Shown here: one piece after another, positions 10,189-19,203 of the stretch
How the letters are laid out: the number at the start of each line of letters is the position of its first letter
How positions within the stretch are numbered: the stretch's first letter is position 1
Origin: Chara braunii
Lineage: Eukaryota; Streptophyta; Charophyceae; Charales; Characeae
Direction: 5' to 3'
Assembly (NCBI GenBank): GCA_003427395.1
Contig: BFEA01000878.1
Location: 128,763-152,159, forward strand
DNA length: 23,397 nt
Translations under genes and position numbers: made by a program
Notes under the pieces: generated by a model
Told to the model about the DNA's origin: nothing
Seen by the model: the letters and a program-made list of their open reading frames with translations, nothing else
The model's database searches: none

Positions 10189-10399
10189 AACCCTCGATTT
10201 ACGCGTGTGATCCTATCATTAAACTATATTATCCTATTGCTATTGGCCTGACTGTAAGTATGACTAGAAAAAATAACTGTTCTCTTTACTTGTTTGAATT
10301 CATGACATTGTTTTGCAAAGTAATCTGACAAATATGTATTGATCTAATCAAGATTATTAGTGTGAATTCAAAATACACAGAGTTGTCAAATATGTTGCG

Positions 10400-11890
10400 G
10401 TAGGCTGGGCGAACGCATAAGTTGCAGGCGGCTCAGTCTTTCGCACTTGTTTTACTTGTTATTTGGCAAGCTAGACTACCCATAAGTTGGGTAGCCTAGT
10501 TCTATGCTGTATGTAATTGTATGGGCTGGCCAGGCACAACATAAGTTGTTGTGCCTGATCATATGCCTTTCGTCGTTTGTTCAGGCAAAGGCTGGGCTCC
10601 TCATAAGTTGAAGCAGTCCGGTTCTTTGTGTATGTCGAAAGTTTAGGCTGACCAGTCTCACCATAAGTTGGTGGGGCCTGGTCATACGCCTTACGTCAAT
10701 TGTTAGGCAGAAGCTGACCACACCATAAGTTGGTGTGACTCAGTTTTGTGCTTTTTTGTTTCAGGCGAGAATATTCGCACCATAAGTTGGTGTGGTCAAG
10801 TCATGAGCCGTCATCACTAAGAGAATCAGAGTATACAAAATGATACATATTTATTATGTATATTCATGGCAGGCTGGACGCCATGAGTTGGGAGATCCAA
10901 CCATATAAGCCGGTAGCAGACAAAGCAGAGGGAAAAAAAATGAACAATACAAAATGGTGTGGTAACTGTGGGCAGGCTGACTCACTCATAAGTTGGGTAG
11001 TTGGTCCTATGTCCTTGATAACACGAAAGCAGAGAGATATACAAAGTCAGACTATTTTCCTTTTCTAAACATATCTGACGTTTGGGTAGGGATCCTCATA
11101 AGTTGAGGTGACATGGCCACTCGTCTGAAGACAAAATCTGATTGTGAAACTTATCTATTGGATATAGTTGTGTTGCAGAGGCCGGACGAACGCATAAGCT
11201 GTTTGTGTCTAGTCATACGCCTTTCGTCGTTTGTTCAGGCAAAGGCTGGGCTCCTCATAAGTTGAGGTGGTTCAGTTTTTCGTATATGCCGAGAGTTAGG
11301 CTGATCAGGTCTCACCATAAGTTGGTGCGCCCTGGTTATACGTCTTCTGTCATTTTGTTCAGATAGAGGCTTATCACAACATAAGTTGTTGTGGTAAGTT
11401 TTATGCCTTATGTCTATAAGTTGAACATGGTTGTATTGCGAAGGGTGGGCGAACGCATAAGTTGCGGGCTGTTCAGTTCTTCACGCATGTGATTATGTCT
11501 AGGCTGGGCTGGACTACTCATAAGTTGGGTAGCCTGACTCTACGCCGTATGTAACCGTGTGGGTTGGCCGAACACAACATAAGTTGTTATGTTTGGCCAT
11601 GTGCCTTTTGTTGTTGTTTAGGCAAAGGCTGACCCCTCATAAGTTGAGGAGGTTCAGTTCTATGTGTATGCCGAACGTTCAGGTTGACCAGCCTCACCAT
11701 AAGTTGGTGTGGCCCGATCATACGCCTTATGTCGATTGTTTTGCAGAAACTGGTCACGCCATAAGTTGGTGTGGTTTGGTCTTATGCGTACGTATATTTG
11801 TGTTACCAGGCTAGGGCACCATAAGTTTGTGTGACCTAGTCATATAAACGGGCAGGTCAGTCACATCCATAAGTTGGGTTGGCTGACCCT
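10400..11890 (+). repeat. stem-loop array, invariant ATAAGTT loop, about 60-bp unit
   Basis: About 22 units. The loop word ataagtt starts at 10417, 10482, 10541, 10603, 10663, 10725, 10782, 10988, 11098, 11257, 11317, 11381, 11457, 11520, 11579, 11639, 11699, 11761, 11821 and 11869, with variants at 10883 (atgagtt) and 11194 (ataagct). Typical spacing is 57-65 bp. Each loop sits between complementary arms that differ between units: caggcacaac/gttgtgcctg at 10541 (10 perfect pairs), cttatcacaac/gttgtggtaag at 11381 (one G.T), ctaccc/gggtag at 10482, cacc/ggtg inside tgaccag/ctggtca at 10663, cctc/gagg at 11257, and 12 of 13 pairs at 11579. Spacers share catacgcctta.gtc-like text and aggctg. 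The order of stem types repeats with a period near 1040 bp (10417 and 11457), a higher-order repeat. No function known to me. Confidence 0.9.
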
Positions 11891-12143
11891 ATGTCTTATG
11901 TAAGGAAGGGTAAAAATGGAATAATGGGGGGTTTTGAATGAACTATGTGGCCTGGAAAAGAACCATGTGGGATTGTGAGAGATGTTTGCGCTTGCATGCT
12001 CGTGGGCTCTCACTTGGGATATCTTTTGATAGAGTAGTTGATGTGGATGCTCGCCGAGTGCTGGAGCCATAGGTAGGTAAGATGAATGATGGGAGGGAAG
12101 CTTGGGATGAGATAGGACTGACTCTGCTGGGGGTTGGGATCAG
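11891..12143 (+). other. spacer between array and LTR core
   Basis: Purine-leaning, with gatgggagggaag near 12087. No gene. It may belong to the LTR, because the matching part of the first copy would lie left of the window. Confidence 0.4.
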
Positions 12144-13015
12144 CGTTGACTCATGGCCTCATTAAGAGGGCATGTAGACCAATGTTGAGCCTGAGTTGTC
12201 AAGCAGCGATCAGGAGTTAGCCCCAAGTATAGTTTTGCTTTGCACTTTGACTTTCAGCTTTGTATAAATTTTGGCAGCCTACTTTTCCTACAGGAAGCGC
12301 TGCCGAGATTTTGGAAAATTTGGAGATTTAGAATATTTTCAGTTAGACCAATCGTAGCAACTCAACCCTGAGTAGGAGCTTGGTAGAGGAGTTAGAATGT
12401 GACTTAGGAAGATTACTCCCTACTTAGGCTAAACGCTGTAGTGGAATCTCTTTGACCTGAACTATGGTGCATGCCGTGCGTATTGATTGAGGGTCTGACT
12501 TGGTCAGCCTGACTATTCTTCTGTTATCGCTGATAACAGGTCGGTCGCCGATCCGTCGGTTTGCGACTCAACCCCAATTCACTCTCAATACTCAACCTAA
12601 AAAGGCTTTAGCCCAGATGATTTTATTGTTTTGTTAAGATTTGACCCGGACCTTTATTGAATGGTCATTTAACAAAGGTACAGAGTATTTATTTATGGTT
12701 GGTTGGCTGGAGGTTGGGGCTTGCATGGCTAAAGCAAGGGGTATGAGTGTGGAGATTGGTTGGAGTTGACTCCGTGTAGTGTGTGGACCCTTGCTTGACT
12801 CTTTGATGTGATTGCAGGTACGTTCTGTGACTTGAGTTATTGGATTGGACTACCTGCGATCTCACATATATGTATGGCTATGAGGAGTCCCATTGTGATT
12901 GTGAGATGTGATCGTCACATATCTATTCCGCTGTATATATATATATGTACATACGTACGCGTGAGGTGTCCACGCGGCCTATTGTGACCGTGTGCAAGGG
13001 TTAAACAAATTATAC
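12144..13015 (+). mobile_element. second copy of LTR A core, truncated
   Basis: Direct repeat of 1-991, about 96% identical by eye over the aligned part, many differences being transitions. It lacks 86 bp (one of two 31-bp repeats plus spacer) and about 35 bp (between two ctga.tagg words at 311 and 346 of copy 1), which accounts for the length difference. It keeps the conserved hairpin and the (TA)n tract. Identity ends abruptly after aaacaaattatac; the last 0.9 kb of the LTR, including the R/U5-like segment, is missing. If this is the 3' LTR of element A, its end was deleted or replaced. Confidence 0.8.
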
Positions 13016-13978
13016 GTGACGCACACATGGATTTGCAGTCGTCCGGATACTATGACTCAATGAGAAACGGACAGAGGCATAGTGATACGGGAACACAGAC
13101 GGAGATACATATAGGGACACGGGCAAAGACAGACAAACAGAGAAGAGACAAAATACAAACAGACAAACGGACAATTGCGATCCGGACATGCGTTGACGAT
13201 CAGATGCACAGACACCTGCATAATCACGCGGGCCATGTGCAGGCACGCAATGACACTGTGACAACCACGAAACAATACAGTGACCCGCAGTCACATAGAC
13301 ACTGGGATGTTCAAGAGCAGTGGTGAGGACTGGGACATATACTGTGAAACACGGACTGTGACCTACACGGTAAAACAGGTTGTGGCACACACACACGCTA
13401 CACTCTATCTCTGTCACGGCCACTTCAACTCCGGGCCACTCCAGACCTCCTTGGACAAATCACGGTGGCAGCGCTTCCGCATGGCTTTGGCATGAATGAA
13501 TGAATGGGTCGGGCACTGCGTGTAGGGTAGAGCGCTAGCGGCCATAGCTCGGATGCCTATGTGCGCAGAAAAGGGAGGCCGAAGTTGGTTCTTCGGAGGT
13601 GAAGGGCGCTGTATGGGTTATCGAGGGAGAGTGTGGGTAAAGAGGAGAGACGTACCTGGGTAGAGAGGAGGTCGGCATTGGTGATTGACATCATCACTCG
13701 CTGGTAGTCAAGATGTCTGGTTGCTGTCAAACTGTAGTTGTAGTAATAGGTTGTAGAGTAGATAGAGCGCCTCGCGCCATTCTGAAGAGAAAGCTATGTC
13801 GAGTTATGCTGTTGGTGTTGCCCGACTGGGCTTGGACATTGGCTCCCGATTCTGCTGGTTCTTTCTCAAATGGATGGTTACTCAGTTCCATTGTGCTATC
13901 TACTCTGGCTTAGACTACTTGGACTTCAGTATGACTCTGCAATTAGATTTTGTGCTTCGTCCATATTTATGTTTCAAC
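13016..13978 (+). other. repeat-rich DNA, ACAGACA-rich then gene-free
   Basis: 13040-13230 is rich in acagaca and gacaaac words. 13442-13505 resembles 14408-14472 (cagacc.. ..cgcatggc ..atgaatga), suggesting an old duplication of about 1 kb. No convincing gene. Confidence 0.4.
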
Positions 13979-14021
13979 ATTTATTATTATTAATTTTATT
14001 ATTATTATTGTTATTATTATA

Positions 14022-14054
<33 letters not shown>
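13979..14054 (+). repeat. (ATT)n microsatellite 1
   Basis: About 76 bp of att units with a few interruptions. Confidence 0.95.
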
Positions 14055-14112
14055 GGGCAAATCAAACTTGTCCCGTTCACACTTTTCATGTATGAAAACA
14101 GCGGCACAACAA

Positions 14113-14180
14113 TCCTCATGCCCGCCCTAAGTGAAGGCAGGCCAGGCACGTGACCGCCCTAAGTGAAGGTCGGTCAAAAT
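14113..14180 (+). repeat. two hairpins with a CTAAGTGAA loop
   Basis: gcccgcc-ctaagtgaa-ggcaggc near 14118-14140 (six of seven pairs) and gaccg.cc-ctaagtgaa-gg.t.cggtc near 14150-14172 (seven pairs around one bulge). The nine-base loop is the same and the arms differ but pair. The first form recurs at about 15105-15127. Confidence 0.6.
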
Positions 14181-14292
14181 ATCCACGAACAGGCCTTTCT
14201 TCACATTTTTGTAAAGGTGGGTATTCGGCGATTGCAGCGCGCCAGTTCATTGGACTGCAGCATGGACCCAGACTCCAGAGTAAAGCTATTGA

Positions 14293-14323
14293 GCCCAGGG
14301 CCTCAGTTGGTTGAGCCCTGGGC
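14293..14323 (+). other. 12-bp hairpin with one bulge
   Basis: gcccaggg, bulged c, ctca, loop gttggt, tgag, ccctgggc. Eight plus four perfect pairs. No array around it and no T-run after it. Confidence 0.75.
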
Positions 14324-14579
14324 ACAGACCAAACTAGGCCAACACATCACACATTGGACGCTGGCCAATCAGAAAGCAGCATTTACGTAGTAGAAGCTGG
14401 GCTCCTGCAGACCACTTTACACAAGTCACTGTAGCAGCACTCCCGCATGGCTCACGCAAGGATGAATGACTAACTGCATGTTGCACCTTGCTTTATATTT
14501 TGAAACTTGGTGGTCTGCCCCTTTTTCATCCGCCCATGGCACACACAGTCCCTCGCGGTACTTGCTGGGCTGGACTGGG

Positions 14580-14815
14580 ACAGACAGACGCAACCTGAAA
14601 TAGACAGACGCGGTCTGAAACAAACGGGCAAAGTTTGAGACGGACAGACGCAGTCTGGGAGAGAGAGGCGCAGTCTGAAATAGACAAACGCAGTATGGGA
14701 CAAACATACGCATTCTGAAATAGATAGATGCAGTATGAGACAAACAAACGCAGGTCTGAAATAGACAGACACAAGTTTAAGACTAACGAACAGTCCGGGC
14801 CAAACAGACGACAAA
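14580..14815 (+). repeat. 20-bp tandem array, consensus tagacaaacgcagtctgaaa
   Basis: About ten to twelve units at an even 20-bp step, best preserved from 14581 to 14760. Several units contain a small stem around a gca-like loop, such as cagac-gca-gtctg, cagac-gcg-gtctg and caaac-gggcaaa-gtttg, again with paired changes. The - strand frames through it read as a repeated Arg-Leu-Ser..Cys-Val-Cys pattern, a by-product of the repeat. Confidence 0.85.
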
Positions 14816-14982
14816 TGAATAAGGACAGGGACTATCAAGTACGGATAAGACGCCAGCAGAACTATGCATCGGCCTACGGTGATGGTGGTGGGGCTATGCC
14901 TACGACATAAAGCATGAATGGTTGTCCGCTTGCGACATCTATCTAAAATCTCGTATGTCTGATGGTTGGATGCTGGGTTTCG

Positions 14983-14994
14983 TTATTATATTAC

Positions 14995-15035
<41 letters not shown>

Positions 15036-15044
15036 GTATTATTA
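14983..15044 (+). repeat. (ATT)n microsatellite 2
   Basis: About 62 bp. Like microsatellite 1 it is followed within 100 bp by the CCGCCCTAAGTGAAGG hairpin word, which supports duplication of the segment. Confidence 0.95.
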
Positions 15045-15660
15045 CATACTAAGATTATCGGTATTGAGACCCAGTAAGGCTTGTGGTTTCAGCCAGCCTC
15101 GGGCCCGCCCTAAGTGAAGGCAGGCCGAATATCCGTTAAAGGTGCTTGCCCCGACATTTCCCAATGAGGGTCTCAGACAGATGCTGCACGGTAGTTGGTT
15201 CAAGTGTTGACTGAGTTGCGATCTGGGTCTGTCTAGAAGAACCCGCAACGTCTTATAAGTGAAACTAGGGCAAGGGTTGCCGCACCCTGGGCACCCGTAG
15301 CCGTGGGCTGGCACGCAGCAAAGTGGCCGCGAATCACTATGGACAACTACACTGACACCACGTCCGCACGTAGGCATGAGGTGGCGTGAGCCGCAGCCGG
15401 ACAAAAGAGGTACTATCAGGGCTATGGTAAGACATGTCAAACCAACAAGCAAGTGCCCACACCGCTGGCAAGCAGGCACGCAGGGGTACCAAGCGTACAT
15501 ACACGCACCGTGAGCTTCCAACTGGGTTGCCCTGTCCAAGACTACGAGCTGTTGCTATGATAAGGCAGGGTGACGAGGTTGGCAAAGAAAAAGGGAGTTC
15601 TGACAAAATGGGCATCAACAGAATGGCACATTCTTTCTCTTAATCTGATTAATAGGATAA
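15045..15660 (+). other. gene-free stretch with CTAAGTGAA hairpin
   Basis: Contains the third CTAAGTGAA hairpin (about 15105-15127) followed by aatatccgtt, matching aaatatccacg after the 14150 hairpin. No coding signal. Confidence 0.45.
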
Positions 15661-15709
15661 TATAATTATTATTATTATTATTATTATTATATTATTATTA
15701 TTATTATTA

Positions 15710-15753
<44 letters not shown>

Positions 15754-15801
15754 TTATGCCATTATTATTGTTATTATTATTATTATTTATTTATTTTTAT
15801 T
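15661..15801 (+). repeat. (ATT)n microsatellite 3
   Basis: About 140 bp of att and related units, the longest in the window. Confidence 0.95.
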
Positions 15802-16102
15802 GTTTTACCGTTATCAATTGATATCACTTGATTATGTATGCTATTGGTATCACTAAAGATCATATAAGGCAGGAGATGAAATGAGAAGTGAGGGGCATTG
15901 GAGAGGAAGGTGACGATATCCTTTCACGATAAACACTCACCTCCTCCATCCTCCTCCGTACTCGTCTTTGTGTGGACCTTTCAGGTACATGCCTCCTCGA
16001 CTTATTGATTAGGGCTTGATCCCCGTTAAGTTAACCCTTACCTCAACTAACCCTAAGAGCCCAGCAATCGATTGCATGAGTTGTATATGACCAATGATAG
16101 CG
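15802..16102 (+). other. gene-free stretch before element B motif
   Basis: No gene. It includes ttaaccctta and actaaccctaa, loose relatives of the telomere-like run at 16178. Confidence 0.4.
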
Positions 16103-16163
16103 CGATTGCGGGAGCTCTGCCGGAGTTCAGGCGTAACTCTGGAGGCAGGGAACAGTGAGGTAT
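16103..16163 (+). other. 61-bp motif, element B copy
   Basis: Partner of 10128-10188, 52 of 61 positions identical with no gap, different flanks. Marks the start of the part of element B that parallels element A. Confidence 0.8.
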
Positions 16164-16177
16164 GAGTACTTCAACAT

Positions 16178-16201
16178 AAACCCTAAACCCTAAACCTTAA
16201 A
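16178..16201 (+). repeat. short CCCTAAA run (telo-box-like)
   Basis: Two exact and one imperfect copies of the plant-type telomere heptamer. Telo-boxes of this kind occur in plant promoters; the run is too short to mark a chromosome end. Supports green-lineage origin. Confidence 0.6.
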
Positions 16202-16429
16202 TCTGTAACCTTTAGGCTGCTACATATGACTATGTTAGTAACAAGGGTACATCGATCTTGCTATGTGGGTATTCTTTGGGTATGTGGATGCAAAGGGGAT
16301 AGATTACTCATATTCTTCTTTCTATACGCCACCTAATGATAATGGGTTTCATTTGGTTCAGCCTGTTGTGATTAAATGCAGCGATGATGATCCATGTCAA
16401 TTATTTTTTGTCATACGCCTGATCCAAAC

Positions 16430-17390
16430 ATAAGTTCTCAAACCAACAACGATTCAGGGCTCGAATTCCATCAAAAGCGATGACTTGAGCCAAAGGTAAG
16501 ACTTGTGTGGAGGTAATAATAACAGGGAAAGTCTGCCTTAACTCCAAATGAGCCTTACGCTTGGTCAGTGGTAAGTGCAAGGACCCTTGGACACCCGCCT
16601 TATTGAGGGCTAGCCACTGATAAGAGTAGCAGAGGAATCCTGTCTTATCAGTGACTAGTTTGATATAAGAGTTGTGAGATTTCAAGGACACCTGCCTTAT
16701 CATTAACCAACTTAACATTATTTTCAGTGTTAAGAGTAAGTAAGGACCCTTGGAAATCTGCCTTATTGAGGATTACCCACTGATAAGAGTAACAGGGAAT
16801 CCTGTCTTATCAGTGACTAATCTGATATAAGAGTTGTGAGGTTTCAAGGACACCTGCCTTATCACTGATTATACCTAACATTCTTTTTAATGGTAAGAGT
16901 AAGTTAGGATCATAGGGCACCCGCCTTATTGAGGGCTAGCCATTGATAAGAGTAACAGGGGAATCCTGTCTTATCAGCGACTAGTCTGACATAAGAGTTG
17001 TGAGGTTTCAAGGATACCTGCCTTATCATTGATCAAACCTTACATTCATTAAGTGGTAAGAGTAGTAAGGATCCTTGGACACCCGTGTTATTGAGGGCTA
17101 GCCAGTGATAAGAGTAGCAGGGAAAAACTGTCTTATCAGTGACTAGTCTGATATAAGAGTAGCGAGGTTTCAAGGACACCTGCCTTTTCAATAAACATCC
17201 TAGCGCTTAGTCAATGATAAGAATAGCAAGGATCCTTGGACACCCGCCTTATTGAGGGCTAGCAAGTGATAAGAGTAGTCGGGGAATCCTGTCTTATTAG
17301 TGACTAATCTAATATAAGAGTAAGTGAGGTTTCAGGGATACCTGCCTTATCAGTGACTAGCCATAAGATAAGTCTACCACTAAGTGTGTT
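16430..17390 (+). repeat. hairpin array of element B, about 162-bp unit
   Basis: Five units with left arms beginning at 16615, 16778, 16941, 17103 and 17264, an even 161-163-bp step. Each has cactgataag (or a variant), then agta.cagg-gaat-cctgt, then cttatcagtg: an outer 10-bp stem and an inner 5-bp stem. Outer pairing is perfect in units 1 and 2 and has mismatches in 3 and 4. Between hairpins lies tgatataagagttgtgaggtttcaaggacacctgccttatca-like text. Just before it, 16410-16436 reads gtcatacgcc ... ataagtt, words typical of the element A array, so the two arrays may share ancestry. Confidence 0.85.
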
Positions 17391-18380
17391 TTGACTCACA
17401 AGGGCCAAGACCCACAAGATCTGCCTTTGTCAAACAAGTTTCGGTAACAAATGGACATATCCTGAATGGTCTGTCATACCACCTCTAACTTTCTTCACAA
17501 TTTGCATTGTTCAGTCCTAACTAACTATCTCTGATTATACTGAGAGGGGATAAGTGAGATCTTACCTCAGAGAGAGACTATTCATTTGTCTGATTTCTTT
17601 CCCTGAGATTCCTTCTACAAGTTGGATTGATGATGTGTTCATGTGTATTGGGAGAAGGAAGGGAACTCAGACAGGATAATCCAGAAAAAGATAGGAATGA
17701 GACAGTGAGGAGAATATGGGGAGTTAGTACGATAGTAAAAGGGGAAGTGAATTATTATTCACTATCTAAAGCGAAAGGGCAACAACCCAAACAATTAGTT
17801 AAAGATAGAAGTCAGACAAAGGACACAGAGTCTAGAAGAAACTTTCCAGATCTCAGTTAGGAAGAAAGTTGTTAAGATTCTCTTGGACTGTGTTGTGTCT
17901 ACAGGTTTCGACACTTCGGAGAACTTACGGGGAATCCGTAAGAGCAGCAATTCTGTTGTCTCTGGATAACAGGTCGGTAGAACTCCGACTCAACTTCGAC
18001 CATGGCTTGACACCCACACCTAAGACAAGACCTAAGAAGGGAACACATAAAATTTTCCCTTGTATCTATGCCTAAATTGTCCAAATCACACTCAGGAGTC
18101 TTCAAAATGTGTGGGGCTGGGGAAAAATGGAGTCAGGGTTGGGAAAGAATGTTGTTTTTAAGGGTTTGGGGCGTGAGTGGCATGCTATGAATGGATTAAA
18201 GGTTGACGCTTGAAGCGCATTCTGTGTTTGCATGTGTATGCGTGTATGTGGTTTTCTTGCATTTGCACAGGTGTTGAACACTTGTGCTGTCTTCTGAATT
18301 TGGGATCGTCTGAGATATTCGGGCAAAGGGACACGACAATCGTGAAAGTGAGATGCACCGCTCAGTCAACTCCTCTGATT

Positions 18381-18412
<32 letters not shown>

Positions 18413-18983
18413 CTTGTGAATGAGATCGTAGTTGGTCAGGATCGGAAAGTCATTTGTTTAGGCTTCTGTTCGAGAGAATAGGAGACTACAAAGAGGATCG
18501 ACCCTGGCATTCTCACATGATGAGCAAAGTAAACGTTGAGTCATTGTTATAGTTAGTTAAGCATGGAAGACTGTCCGAGAAGTCGACCTGATTAGATAGT
18601 TGGTCCTGAGAGTTAGCACCTCGGGGCTTGACATACGGGTCAGTCTTAAGGCGTTCTACCGCGCGTATGCCTATGCTACGGCGATCGAGAAAATGCCCTC
18701 GGCTGACCTACCTCTGCGATTGCATGTAAAAGTTTTCGCACGTGGGTCAGCAGCTCAGCAGGGATACGCCCACCTAAAGGATGGTGACAGCTCCCGCAGG
18801 TGGAGGTATGTTGTACCTCGCGGGACCCTAACCTGTCGTAGGGAGTCGCGAGAGGTATAGCACACGCGCACGGTTGGAGTTGGTATTACGTAAAGTGACA
18901 AAAAGAAACTCCTGCGTGACACGACCGTGAGGTCCGACATAAAACTTACTTTGCATCTGGGTGTGGGACCGCCGCACGCGACA
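17391..18983 (+). mobile_element. LTR core and U5 of element B
   Basis: Ends ...acgcgaca, then a 2-nt spacer and the primer-binding site. Contains a perfect 7-bp hairpin cttacgg-ggaat-ccgtaag (17924-17942), the conserved hairpin (17953-17972), a (TA)n tract (18392-18412) and the segment homologous to element A from about 18638. The left boundary is not visible; the LTR may begin at or before the 61-bp motif (16103), giving about 2.9 kb. No partner copy lies in the window. Confidence 0.65.
18392..18412 (+). promoter_or_regulatory. (TA)n tract, candidate TATA element of LTR B
   Basis: Alternating TA preceded by tacatacatac, matching the mixed tatata/acatac text of LTR A. Located about 0.6 kb before the primer-binding site. 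Promoter role is inference. Confidence 0.35.
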
Positions 18984-18985
18984 GG

Positions 18986-19004
18986 TGGGGCCGTTGCCGG
19001 GGAT
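18986..19004 (+). other. primer-binding site of element B, one mismatch
   Basis: tggggccgttgccggggat differs from the element A site at one base (g for c at position 4). tRNA-Asp priming is still the best reading. The mismatch may be decay. Confidence 0.85.
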
Positions 19005-19203
19005 CTCACTTATAGCCGAGGTCCTTGGTGAACGAACTCGGGTAAAGCAAGATCCAGGCAGAATGACAATTATTAAAAGGTTAGTAATTAACTAAGACTT
19101 TAATAGCTAGTGACGAGTAGTTGGTCCGAAGAAATAGGTGTGTAAGATAGAGACGAAATACACATAAGTACAATTGTCCTACTTATACTAAGAGTTAGCG
19201 AGT

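Noticed and set aside
10400-11890. CRISPR-like array
   Set aside because: Spacing is regular, but the constant part is only a 7-nt loop, the intervening text is also repetitive, and the setting is a eukaryotic retroelement with no cas genes.
14426-14838. Cys/Ser/Leu repeat proteins on the - strand
   Set aside because: They are translations of the 20-bp tandem array.
15042-15539. 165-codon Cys-rich frame on the - strand
   Set aside because: No domain recognised, it overlaps a hairpin repeat, and its start lies in unrelated intergenic text.
16178-16201. Chromosome end or large interstitial telomere
   Set aside because: Only two to three heptamers, within unique sequence.
16401-16718. 105-codon frame on the - strand
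   Set aside because: It runs across the first unit of the hairpin array; later units do not keep the frame.
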